64,000 nucleotides of DNA, taken from Novosphingobium lindaniclasticum LE124 (GTDB taxonomy: Bacteria; Pseudomonadota; Alphaproteobacteria; Sphingomonadales; Sphingomonadaceae). The position numbers were made by a program, and so were the translations under genes. A model generated the notes under the pieces. The model had not been told where the DNA came from and did no database searches. It was given only the letters and a program-made list of their open reading frames with translations. The stretch spans positions 30,102 to 94,101 of the forward strand of contig NZ_ATHL01000083.1 in NCBI RefSeq assembly GCF_000445125.1. The letters are read 5' to 3'. This document shows positions 27,340-37,178 of this stretch, piece by piece (position 1 is the stretch's first letter; each line of letters begins with the position of its first letter).

Positions 27340-27996
27340 ATGGACTTTCCCGAACTCCTGTCTTTTCTCGCGAGCCAGCCGCTGCTGGCACTTGCCATGG
27401 CGGCGATATTCGTCACCGTCCTGGGCGGGCTGCTGCGCGGCCCGCTGCCGCTGTTCGGCGGCTTCGTTCGCGGCCTCGGCAATCTTGGCCTGGTCGCCGC
27501 GCTGCTACTCACGGTGGCGCAGGCGACCCGTCTCACCAGCGGCATGGACTTCGCCCTGCCCGGTCTCGAATTGCCCGAAATCGGCCTTTCTCGCCAGAGC
27601 GTGAGCGGCGGTGAGACCCGCGTGCCGATGAAGCCCGACGGCCATTTCTGGGTTCGCGCCATGATCAACGGCGTGGAGGGTGACTTCCTCGTCGATACCG
27701 GCGCCACACTGACCGCGATCTCCCCCCGCATGGCGACCGCAGCCGAAGTCCGTGCGCAGCCGCTGCGCCAGAATATCGCCATGCGAACGGCAAACGGCAC
27801 GGTCGCGGCGCAACTCGGCACGGTGGACGAACTGCGGTTCGGCAGCGTCGTCGCGCGTCAGCTCGACGTTGTGGTGGCGCCGGGCCTGGGAGACCAGAAC
27901 GTCATCGGCATGAACCTGCTCTCGCGGCTGGCAAGCTGGCGCGTCGAGGGTCGCACGCTGATCCTGGTGCCCCATCACCCGCAGCCGGCAGCGTGA
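27340..27996 (+). CDS. Membrane-anchored clan AA aspartic protease, copy 2
   Basis: A 218-residue paralogue of the preceding gene with the same layout: two N-terminal helices (about 13-29 and 47-60), active-site FLVDTGATLTAIS near 113, MRTANGTVAAQLGTVDELRF and the C-terminal VIGMNLLSRLASWRVEGRTL. The two share the second half closely but differ in the anchors and the linker. They start 44 bp apart and are likely co-transcribed; the pair could form a heterodimer (inference). Confidence 0.87.
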   Translation: MDFPELLSFLASQPLLALAMAAIFVTVLGGLLRGPLPLFGGFVRGLGNLGLVAALLLTVAQATRLTSGMDFALPGLELPEIGLSRQSVSGGETRVPMKPDGHFWVRAMINGVEGDFLVDTGATLTAISPRMATAAEVRAQPLRQNIAMRTANGTVAAQLGTVDELRFGSVVARQLDVVVAPGLGDQNVIGMNLLSRLASWRVEGRTLILVPHHPQPAA

Positions 27997-28010
27997 TCTG
28001 GTAATGGTAC

Positions 28011-28037
28011 GTCGTCCCGGATCGAGTCCGGGACGAC
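28011..28037. repeat. REP-like palindrome, complete copy
   Basis: A perfect 11-bp stem around a 5-nt loop: GTCGTCCCGGA (28011-28021), TCGAG, TCCGGGACGAC (28027-28037). It sits between the convergent stops of the protease and parC, where it can terminate both. Related copies occur at 31004, 36590, 36666 and 60893. Confidence 0.8.
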
Positions 28038-28044
28038 GACATGC

Positions 28045-30354
<2,310 letters not shown>

Positions 30355-30456
30355 GACCAAAAGACCTAGCAACGCGGCGAGCCGAGCGGAACCACCGGAA
30401 CGGAAGTTTTCCGCCGTTCATTCCTTTTGCAAACCCTCGACACAGGAGATTTTCCC

Positions 30457-30996
30457 ATGCCCAGCCGCGTTCTCATCGTCGCCACCGACGGTTTCGAGCA
30501 ATCCGAACTCACCGGTCCGCGCGACGCACTCAACCAGGCCGGCATCGAGACCGTGATCGCCAGCCCCGAAGGCGGCGAGATCAAGGGCTGGCAGCACACC
30601 GACTGGGGCGACAGCGTCAAGGTCGATGCCACGCTCGATGCGGTGAGCGCGGCCGAGTTCGACGCTCTCGTGCTGCCCGGCGGCCAGATGAATCCCGACG
30701 TCCTGCGCACCAAGCCGGAAGCCGTGCAACTGGTGCGGGATTTCCTGGAAGCGGGCAAGCCGGTGGCGGCGATCTGCCATGGCCCCTGGCTGCTGGTGGA
30801 AGCTGACGTTGTGCGCGGCAAGACGGTCACGAGCTGGCCTTCGATCCGCACGGACTTGCGCAATGCCGGCGCCGAGGTCGTGGATCGGGAAGTGGCGGTG
30901 GACGGCCTGCTCATCACCAGCCGCAAGCCCGACGACATTCCGGCCTTTTCGCAAGCCGTGATCGAAGCCGTTCAGAACGCGACGGCCGCGGCCTGA
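30457..30996 (+). CDS. DJ-1/PfpI-family type 1 glutamine amidotransferase-like protein
   Basis: A 179-residue protein of the PfpI branch of the DJ-1 superfamily. The catalytic Cys lies in AAICHGPWLL (nucleophile elbow, near residue 105), with His following it, and the family TDGFEQSELTGPRDAL is near 10-25. Members act as deglycases, proteases or stress chaperones; assignments remain debated. AGGAGA sits 7 nt before the ATG at 30457. It is divergent from parC. Confidence 0.9.
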   Translation: MPSRVLIVATDGFEQSELTGPRDALNQAGIETVIASPEGGEIKGWQHTDWGDSVKVDATLDAVSAAEFDALVLPGGQMNPDVLRTKPEAVQLVRDFLEAGKPVAAICHGPWLLVEADVVRGKTVTSWPSIRTDLRNAGAEVVDREVAVDGLLITSRKPDDIPAFSQAVIEAVQNATAAA

Positions 30997-31003
30997 CACT
31001 CCG

Positions 31004-31030
31004 GCGCCCCGGATCACGTCCGGGACGACG
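31004..31030. repeat. REP-like palindrome, degenerate copy
   Basis: CCCGGA (31008-31013), TCACG, TCCGGG (31019-31024), followed by ACGACG. The right arm is identical to the copy at 28011; the left arm has diverged. It lies between the convergent stops of the PfpI and ferredoxin genes. Confidence 0.7.
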
Positions 31031-31048
31031 AATTTCTAAACCGATCGC

Positions 31049-31381
31049 TCAACCGATCTGCATATCCCGCGAAACGCCGGGGATGCGCACTTCCAGCCCG
31101 TCGAGATCGTCGGTCAGCGCGATCTGGCAGGACAGGCGGCTGGTTCGCGCGACTCCGGCGGCGAGGTCCAGCATGTCCTCCTCGTCCATGGAGGCTGGCT
31201 CGAGCCTGTCGAACCAATCGGGCGAGACGATCACATGGCAGGTCGAGCAGGCCATCTGGCCCTCGCACGTCCCTTCCAGCGGCATGCCCGCACCCTGTGC
31301 CACGCGCAGAAGCACGTCCCCCGTCTCGGCCTCTGCCAGGACGAGCTTTCCTTCCGCGGTCAAAAACCTCACGTTCAGCAA
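31049..31381 (-). CDS. 2Fe-2S ferredoxin
   Basis: A 110-residue [2Fe-2S] ferredoxin of the adrenodoxin/ISC type: cysteines in GTCEGQMACSTC (C-x5-C-x2-C, near 39-48) and a fourth in SCQIAL near 84. Such ferredoxins deliver electrons for iron-sulfur assembly or to P450s. It starts at a TTG with GGGAG 6 nt upstream, one base after the cysteine desulfurase stop, so the genes are co-transcribed and the iron-sulfur role is favoured. Confidence 0.91.
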   Translation of the reverse strand: MLNVRFLTAEGKLVLAEAETGDVLLRVAQGAGMPLEGTCEGQMACSTCHVIVSPDWFDRLEPASMDEEDMLDLAAGVARTSRLSCQIALTDDLDGLEVRIPGVSRDMQIG

Positions 31382-31382
31382 G

Positions 31383-32462
31383 TCAGACTCCCTGCGCCGC
31401 CGCTGCGGCTCCTATTCGTTCGCAGGCATCCTTCAGCTCCCCAAGGTCAGTATATCGTCCGAATCCCAGACGGATAGAGGCTTTGGCATCGGAATCGGAA
31501 AGGCCGATGGCCTTGAGGACATGGCTCGGCCGCCCGGAACCGCTGGCACAGGCGGAACCTGCGGAAAAAGCCAGGTTCCTGAGGTCCGACATGAGCCGCG
31601 CCACATCGAGCCCCGGCAGCCGCACGTTGAGATTTCCGCGCCAGCGATGTTCCGAAGAGCCATTGAGCGTCCAGCGTGAAAGCACGTCCCGGGCGGAGTG
31701 CCACAGCGTCTCGACATGATCGGCATCCGCTTCCAACCGTGCCGCTGCCAGTGTCGCCGCCGCGCCGAACCCCGCACAGAGCGCAGGACTGAGCGTGCCG
31801 GAACGCAGGCCCTTTTCCTGCCCGCCGCCATGGATCATCGGCGCGAGTTCCAGCCCGTCCCGTATCCAGAGAGCGCCGATACCCTTGGGTCCGTAGAGCT
31901 TGTGCGCGGAGATCGCGATCATGTCCGCGCCTGCGGGGGCCGCCAGCTTGCCCGCACCCTGCACGGCGTCGCAGAGGAACAGCGCACCAGCGTCATGCGC
32001 ACGCTCGGCCAGAGCCTCTACCGGCTGGATCGTGCCGATTTCGTTGTTCACCTGCATCAAGGCGACCAGGCCCGTTTCGGCCGGGACCGCCGTCGCGGGG
32101 TCGATGATCCCGGCCTCGCTCACCGCCAGGATGGAGGTCGCCGGGTCGATCGCCCGCGCAGTGTCGAGCACGGCGGCATGTTCGATCGCGGAAACCGCCA
32201 GCTTTCGCCTGCCACTGCCTGCCAGTGCAAGGTTGATCGCCTCGGTCGCGCCAGAGGTGAAGATCACGCTGCCGCCGGGGGGCAGCAGCGCGGCAACCTG
32301 ATCGCGCGCGACTTCGACGATGGCGGCAGCGGCGCGCCCCGGCCTATGCGGACTATGCGGATTGGCGAAGCCCGAGCCCTCCGGCCCACCCAGCCAGGGC
32401 AGCATCGCCTCTCGCGCTTCGGGAGCGAGCGGCGTCGTTGCCTGATAGTCAAGATAGATCAT
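31383..32462 (-). CDS. Cysteine desulfurase (IscS/NifS-like), copy 1
   Basis: A 359-residue PLP enzyme that takes sulfur from cysteine as a persulfide. The PLP lysine is in ISAHKLYGPKGIG (about 191-203), EHAAV and HGGGQEKGLRSGT are visible, and the catalytic Cys is in SAGSACASGSG near 314. The start at 32462 overlaps the second paralogue by 4 bp (ATGA). With the ferredoxin behind it, it forms a short Fe-S supply operon without an adjacent scaffold gene. Confidence 0.9.
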   Translation of the reverse strand: MIYLDYQATTPLAPEAREAMLPWLGGPEGSGFANPHSPHRPGRAAAAIVEVARDQVAALLPPGGSVIFTSGATEAINLALAGSGRRKLAVSAIEHAAVLDTARAIDPATSILAVSEAGIIDPATAVPAETGLVALMQVNNEIGTIQPVEALAERAHDAGALFLCDAVQGAGKLAAPAGADMIAISAHKLYGPKGIGALWIRDGLELAPMIHGGGQEKGLRSGTLSPALCAGFGAAATLAAARLEADADHVETLWHSARDVLSRWTLNGSSEHRWRGNLNVRLPGLDVARLMSDLRNLAFSAGSACASGSGRPSHVLKAIGLSDSDAKASIRLGFGRYTDLGELKDACERIGAAAAAQGV

Positions 32463-33514
32463 GCGTTCACGCTGGCCCAAGCCTCAACGAAGGCGTCGAG
32501 GTCGGCGGCGGTGGTGTCCCAGCCGATGCTGACGCGCACGGTGCGGCGGGCGAGGTCCTCGTCGATGCCGAAGCCCTTGAGTACGCGGCTCTGCTTCAAC
32601 GTGCCTGACGAACAGGCGCTTCCCGCCGAGATGGCGAACCCTGCAGCGTCCATGCGGATGAGCATGGCAGTGGCCGCCAGACGCGGCGCGGCGACGGCAA
32701 AGATATGCGAACACTGCACGCCCGGTTGCAGCACCTCGCCATGGCGCGAGAGCGCATTGCGGAAATCGAAGCGCTGCTCCGCCGTGGTCGCCCAGCGCTC
32801 GATGCCGCCGGCTTCCAGCGCCGCCGCGAAGCCCAGGGCTCCCGGCAGGTTTTCGGTGCCGGCCCGGTAGCCGCGCTCCTGCCCGCCGCTCGGTTCGAGC
32901 ATGGCGTAGTCCCTGACCAGCAGCGCGCCGATTCCGATCGGGCCGCCCAGCTTGTGCGCCGAAAGGACCACCATGTCCGCATCGGGCAGCGCCATCTTCC
33001 CCGCCGACTGCGAGCAGTCCGCCAGCACCAGGCCGCCGCCTTCGCGAATACGCTCGACCAGTGGATTGACCGCATATGGCAGCAGAACCGTGCCGGTTTC
33101 CGAGTTGACCGACTGCACCGCCACGACGGCGCGTCCCGGCAATGCCAGTGCCTGCGCCAGAACGTCGAGATCGACCTCGCCGTCGCGCATCGGCAGTTCC
33201 TGCGCATCGGGCGCGACACGGAACACGGCATCGTGCTCCACCGCCGAGGCCAGCCGCCGCTCCGCCTTGGCGCGGCCGATGCCGATGGCCAGACCCTCGC
33301 TGGCGCCCGAAGTGAAGAGCACTTCGCCCTGCCAGCCCAGCGCTTTCCTCACTCGCTCGCGCGCATCTTCCAGCGCGGCGCGGGCAGCGCGACCCTGCTT
33401 GTGCGGGCTGGAGGGATTGGCCCAGAGCGCCGCGCCTTCCAGCCACGCCTCGCGGGCCTGAGGCAGGAGCGGCGTGGTCGCCGCGTGGTCGAGATAGATC
33501 TGCTTTGCTGACAT
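32459..33514 (-). CDS. Cysteine desulfurase (IscS/NifS-like), copy 2
   Basis: A 351-residue paralogue with the same motifs: YLDHAATTPLLPQARE at the N-terminus, VEHDAVF, the PLP lysine in LSAHKLGGPIGIGAL, GGGQERGYRAGTEN (as GGQERGYRAGT) and the catalytic Cys in SAGSACSSGTLKQSRVL. The two enzymes are only moderately similar, so this is an old duplication. One may have a dedicated tRNA-thiolation or carrier role. The start is placed at the ATG at 33514; the longer frame would enter the divergent promoter region. Confidence 0.9.
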   Translation of the reverse strand: MSAKQIYLDHAATTPLLPQAREAWLEGAALWANPSSPHKQGRAARAALEDARERVRKALGWQGEVLFTSGASEGLAIGIGRAKAERRLASAVEHDAVFRVAPDAQELPMRDGEVDLDVLAQALALPGRAVVAVQSVNSETGTVLLPYAVNPLVERIREGGGLVLADCSQSAGKMALPDADMVVLSAHKLGGPIGIGALLVRDYAMLEPSGGQERGYRAGTENLPGALGFAAALEAGGIERWATTAEQRFDFRNALSRHGEVLQPGVQCSHIFAVAAPRLAATAMLIRMDAAGFAISAGSACSSGTLKQSRVLKGFGIDEDLARRTVRVSIGWDTTAADLDAFVEAWASVNA

Positions 33515-33644
33515 CGCTTGAAAAGTTGTTTTCGGAGCGAAGTTTTCTATATAGCGAACTTCCCTTTTTCCACTCCCGCGATGGCCGGCGAGCAAATCGC
33601 TGCCGTTTTCGCGGGAGTTTCAACAGGTCAGGTTCGCGAAACTT

Positions 33645-34301
33645 ATGCCCGCAGTCATCTTCCCCGGACCCGAAGGTCGCCTCGAAGGCCGCTTCCAGCC
33701 GGCGCCGCGTCCGCGCGCGCCCGTGGCGATGATCCTTCACCCGCACCCTCAGGCCGGCGGTACGATGAACGACCGCATCACGCAGCATCTTTACAAGACT
33801 TTCGTCAATCGCGGCTTCGCAACCCTGCGCTTCAACTTCCGCGGCGTCGGCCGCAGCCAGGGGAGCTTCGACAACGGCGTGGGTGAGCTTTCGGATGCGG
33901 CAGCGGCGCTCGACTGGGTCCAGTCGATCCATCCCGAAGCTTCGACCACCTGGATCGCCGGCTACTCGTTCGGCGCGCTGATCGGCATGCAGCTGTTGAT
34001 GCGGCGTCCGGAAATCCGTGGCTTCATCTCGGTCGCCCCGCCGGCGAACATGTACGACTTCTCGTTCCTCGCCCCCTGCCCCGCCTCCGGCATCCTGATC
34101 CAGGGCGCCGGCGACACGGTGGCCACGCCGGTCGCCACGCAGAAGCTGGTCGACAAGCTGCGCACGCAGAAGCACATCACCATCCACCACGACGAAATCC
34201 CGCGTGCGAACCATTTCTTCGAGAACGAGATGGACGACCTGATGCGCTCGGTGGACAACTACCTCGACATGCGTCTGGCACCAGATTGCCCGATCAAGTG
34301 A
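33645..34301 (+). CDS. Alpha/beta hydrolase
   Basis: A 218-residue alpha/beta hydrolase. The nucleophile elbow is AGYSFGALIGMQ (Gly-Tyr-Ser-Phe-Gly, Ser near 107), the oxyanion region is LHPHPQAGGTMND near 31, and the His is late in RANHFFENEM. This closely matches a conserved alphaproteobacterial family of unknown substrate. It is divergent from the cysteine desulfurase genes (130 bp between starts), which contain no other feature I can support. Confidence 0.88.
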   Translation: MPAVIFPGPEGRLEGRFQPAPRPRAPVAMILHPHPQAGGTMNDRITQHLYKTFVNRGFATLRFNFRGVGRSQGSFDNGVGELSDAAAALDWVQSIHPEASTTWIAGYSFGALIGMQLLMRRPEIRGFISVAPPANMYDFSFLAPCPASGILIQGAGDTVATPVATQKLVDKLRTQKHITIHHDEIPRANHFFENEMDDLMRSVDNYLDMRLAPDCPIK

Positions 34302-34339
34302 CGCGAGCAGCCCCTGCCTGCACAGCGGGCTGTCGGTCC

Positions 34340-34364
34340 TAAGCGCCCGCCGAGCAGGCGCTTA
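34340..34364 (+). terminator. Hairpin after the hydrolase gene
   Basis: A perfect 8-bp stem (TAAGCGCC at 34340-34347, GGCGCTTA at 34357-34364) with a 9-nt loop, 38 bp after the hydrolase stop. The T run is weak. Confidence 0.5.
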
Positions 34365-34409
34365 CGCCCTCGCGTGGGAAGCAGGATCGATAAGAAACCG
34401 CCGAACCGA

Positions 34410-34442
34410 AAAGGCGCCGAGAGCTTACTCCGGCGCCTCTTT
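34410..34442 (-). terminator. Terminator overlapping the end of the 70-residue gene
   Basis: On the minus strand AGGCGCC and GGCGCCT pair around a purine-rich loop, followed by TTTT. The 5-prime arm lies in the last codons of the small gene that stops at 34425, so the terminator overlaps coding sequence. Confidence 0.55.
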
Positions 34443-34637
34443 CGTATCTCCGGCCCTCGCCAGCGACTCGCCATCGGAATTCGGCAAGGTCCAGATTCCG
34501 ACGTTCACGATCAGCACGCCCGCCAGCACCAGCATGAGCCAGGCCTGCTTGCGGCTCCCCCCGCGCCGGAAGAGGGCGATCGCGCCCAGCACGAGGGCCA
34601 CGATGGTCAGGGTCATCAGCGAGAGGGCAATATCCAT
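34425..34637 (-). CDS. Small membrane protein of unknown function
   Basis: A 70-residue protein with two hydrophobic helices (about 4-22 and 32-50) joined by a basic loop (RRGGSRKQ) and an acidic tail. No family recognised. It sits alone between the hydrolase and the DUF885 gene, and a terminator-like hairpin overlaps its stop, which supports expression of this frame. Confidence 0.5.
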   Translation of the reverse strand: MDIALSLMTLTIVALVLGAIALFRRGGSRKQAWLMLVLAGVLIVNVGIWTLPNSDGESLARAGDTKEAPE

Positions 34638-34716
34638 GGCTTATCCCCTAACCCACTCGTTTGTCCGACGCGAGCGGGTTTGACAGGCGCGAGCGGGCTC
34701 GCCAGATTTCCCCGCC

Positions 34717-36564
34717 ATGAAGAACCCTGAAATGACCGCCGCATCCCTCTCGCGGCGCACCACGCTCCAACTGCTGGCCGCCGGCACCGCCAGCATCGCG
34801 CTTCCCGGCATGGCCCGCGCCGCCACCGCTCCGAACCAGAACGCCGCCGCTCTGCTCGACACGATCGCCTGGCGCCTGCTCGACCACAATCCCGAGAACG
34901 CCACCGGTCTCGGCGTCGATGTCGGCGCCCACGCAGCGCTGCGCGCCAAGGCGGAAGACCGCTCCTTCGCCGGCAAGGCCGCGCTCGCCAAGACCCTTCG
35001 CGAGGATCTCGCCCGTGTCGAGGCTTTCCCGACGACCGGCCTCGATCATGCGACGCAGACCAGCCTTGCGGTCGTGCGCAGCGCCTACAAGACTTCGCTC
35101 GACGGTCTCGCGCAGCCCTATGGCGACGTCGCGGTGGGCGGTTGGCGCAATACGCCCTACGTCGTGATCCAGAACGTCGGCGCCTATCTCGACACGCCCA
35201 AGTTTCTCGATGCCGACCATCCGGTAAAGACCGCCGAAGACGCCGAAGCCTATGTCTCGCGCCTCTCGCAGTTCGACAGGCAGCTCGATGGCGAGCTTGA
35301 GCGCATCCGCAAGGCGACCGATCAGGGCCTCGTGCCGCCCGATTTCCTGCTGGACCGCGCCATTGCGCAGATGAGCAGCATGATCGAGGACGCTCGCAGC
35401 AACGGCGGCGGCCTCGTCACCTCGCTGGTAAGCCGCACCAGGACGATCCCCGGCAACTGGGAAAGCCGCGCCAAGGCGGTCGTCTTGGCCGAGGTGGTCC
35501 CTGCGCTCGAACGCCAACTCGCCGAACTGAAGCGCCAGCGCAGCCTCGCCAAGAGCGATCCGGGGATGCGCGAGCGTCCGCAGGGCGCCGAATTCTACGC
35601 CTGGGCCCTGCGCGCCAGCACCACCACACCGGTGCCCGCCGAGGAAATCCACCAGCGCGGGCTTGAGGAACTGGCGGCGCTCCACGCCCGCATGGACCCT
35701 ATCCTTCAGAAGCTGGGCTACAGCACCGGCAACGTGGGCGAGCGCATGACCGCGCTCGGCACCGACAAGCGCTTTATGTTCCCCGATGGCGATCCGGGCC
35801 GCGCCGAGATCATGACTTTCATCCGCCACCGTATCGACTGGATCCGCGCGCAAATGCCGCGTGCTTTCCGCGATCCGGTGAAGGGCAATGTCGAAGTGCG
35901 CCGCCTGCCGCTGGCCGAGGAACCCGGCGCCCCGACTGCCTATGGCGGTGCCGGTTCGATCGACGGCTCGGTTCCGGGCAAGATGTGGATCAACTTGCGC
36001 ACCACCGATCTCCACCGCAAGTACGACCTGCCGACGCTGGTCCATCATGAAGCCATTCCCGGCCACGTCTGGCAGGGCGAATATGCCAACCGCCTGCCGC
36101 TGATCCGCTCGATCCTGGCGTTCAACGCCTATTCGGAAGGCTGGGCGCTCTATGGCGAGCAGTTGGCCGACGAACTCGGTGCCTATGCCGACGATCCGGT
36201 GGGACAGCTCGGCTATCTCCAGTCGATCGCTTTCCGCGCCTGCCGCATGGTCGTCGATACCGGCCTGCACTCCAAGGGCTGGACACGCGAACAGGCCGTA
36301 CGCTTCTTCATGGAGAAGAACGGCAACAAGCGCGAGGAAGTGGTCAACGAGGTGGACCGCTATTGCTCGTGGCCGGGCCAGGCCTGCGGTTACAAGATGG
36401 GTCATTCCGAGATCAACCGCCAGCGCAGCCGTGCCCAGGCGGCGCTCGGCGCGCGATACGATCTGCGGGACTTCGACCAGGCCGTGGTCGACGGCGGCAA
36501 CGTGCCGCTGGATGTGCTGGCGAAGAACATCGACAGCTACATCGCCACCCACAAGGCGGGCTGA
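34717..36564 (+). CDS. DUF885 family protein, Tat-exported
   Basis: A 615-residue protein with a Tat-type signal (SRRTTLQLLAAGTASIALPG near 11-30, cleavage after ARA near 36). The mature part is DUF885, a large helical metallopeptidase-like family. The conserved zinc-site segment HHEAIPGHVWQ (near 445) is present with a later Glu/His-rich stretch (NAYSEGWALYGEQL). Relatives are annotated as putative dipeptidases or oligopeptidases in the periplasm; the activity is not proven. The start is the ATG at 34717. Confidence 0.88.
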   Translation: MKNPEMTAASLSRRTTLQLLAAGTASIALPGMARAATAPNQNAAALLDTIAWRLLDHNPENATGLGVDVGAHAALRAKAEDRSFAGKAALAKTLREDLARVEAFPTTGLDHATQTSLAVVRSAYKTSLDGLAQPYGDVAVGGWRNTPYVVIQNVGAYLDTPKFLDADHPVKTAEDAEAYVSRLSQFDRQLDGELERIRKATDQGLVPPDFLLDRAIAQMSSMIEDARSNGGGLVTSLVSRTRTIPGNWESRAKAVVLAEVVPALERQLAELKRQRSLAKSDPGMRERPQGAEFYAWALRASTTTPVPAEEIHQRGLEELAALHARMDPILQKLGYSTGNVGERMTALGTDKRFMFPDGDPGRAEIMTFIRHRIDWIRAQMPRAFRDPVKGNVEVRRLPLAEEPGAPTAYGGAGSIDGSVPGKMWINLRTTDLHRKYDLPTLVHHEAIPGHVWQGEYANRLPLIRSILAFNAYSEGWALYGEQLADELGAYADDPVGQLGYLQSIAFRACRMVVDTGLHSKGWTREQAVRFFMEKNGNKREEVVNEVDRYCSWPGQACGYKMGHSEINRQRSRAQAALGARYDLRDFDQAVVDGGNVPLDVLAKNIDSYIATHKAG

Positions 36565-36589
36565 TCCAAGCGGAAGCAATGAAATCAAC

Positions 36590-36691
36590 GTCGTTCCGGG
36601 CTTCGACCCGGGACCGCTGGCCGGGCCGCGCCTCGCTCGCAATCACGCGCCTGAAGCACTGCCAGCGGTCCCGGATCAAGTCCGGGACGAC
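36590..36691. repeat. Inverted pair of REP-like palindromes
   Basis: Two REP-like units face each other: the left one at 36590-36616 and the right one at 36666-36691 (GTCCCGGA, TCAAG, TCCGGGAC). Between and across them, GGGACCGCTGGC (36610-36621) is the exact reverse complement of GCCAGCGGTCCC (36661-36672). The whole 100-bp unit is a BIME-like structure filling the convergent gap between the DUF885 gene and the small gene at 36704. Confidence 0.75.
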
Positions 36692-36703
36692 AATGATCTG
36701 CGA

Positions 36704-37057
36704 TTACTTCTTGCCGAAGAAGCCCTTCGCCATGTCGGTCAGGTCGTCGATCACGCTGCCATCACCGTCCTTGTCGAGAAACGCCGCGAATTTCGACGGA
36801 TCGTTGCCGACCAGACTGGCGAACTGCGCCAGCGAGCCTTCACCGCCGATCGCGGAGATCACCTGCTGGATCGTGCCGAGCCCAAGCCCGGTCTTGGCCG
36901 CTGCAAGCTGCGCCGTGTCCCCCTCTTCCTGATGGGCGAGGCCCAGGGCCGCGATCGCCTTCTCGGTCGTGGCCGGATCCAGTCCCAGCTTCGCGGCGAG
37001 GTTCGCAACATCGGGGTGGTCGCTGACTTGTCCCAGGATACCGTCGAATAGTCCCAT
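36704..37057 (-). CDS. Small DUF937/YidB-like protein
   Basis: A 117-residue protein starting MGLFDGILGQVS, which resembles the N-terminus of YidB/DUF937 proteins. The middle is a set of small helices (AKLGLDPATTEKAIAALGL) and the C-terminal part carries a DKDGDGSVIDDL stretch that looks like a calcium-binding EF-hand loop. It is probably soluble; no signal peptide is visible. Function unknown. I choose the ATG at 37057; an ATG two codons earlier is also possible. Confidence 0.7.
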   Translation of the reverse strand: MGLFDGILGQVSDHPDVANLAAKLGLDPATTEKAIAALGLAHQEEGDTAQLAAAKTGLGLGTIQQVISAIGGEGSLAQFASLVGNDPSKFAAFLDKDGDGSVIDDLTDMAKGFFGKK

Positions 37058-37102
37058 GGTCATTCTCCTAGAGAGGGACCACAAGGATGCACGGTATTGA
37101 TG

Positions 37103-37142
37103 ACAAAACAAGGGACTCCATAACCTGCGTTAAGGAGCCCCC
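37103..37142 (-). terminator. Terminator of pckA
   Basis: On the minus strand an 8-bp stem with one G-U pair (37142-37134 with 37119-37112) and a 14-nt loop is followed by TTGTTTTG. It lies about 37 bp beyond the pckA stop. Confidence 0.65.
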
Positions 37143-37178
37143 GTGTAATCAGGATCGCTTTATTTTAGATCGACAGGT

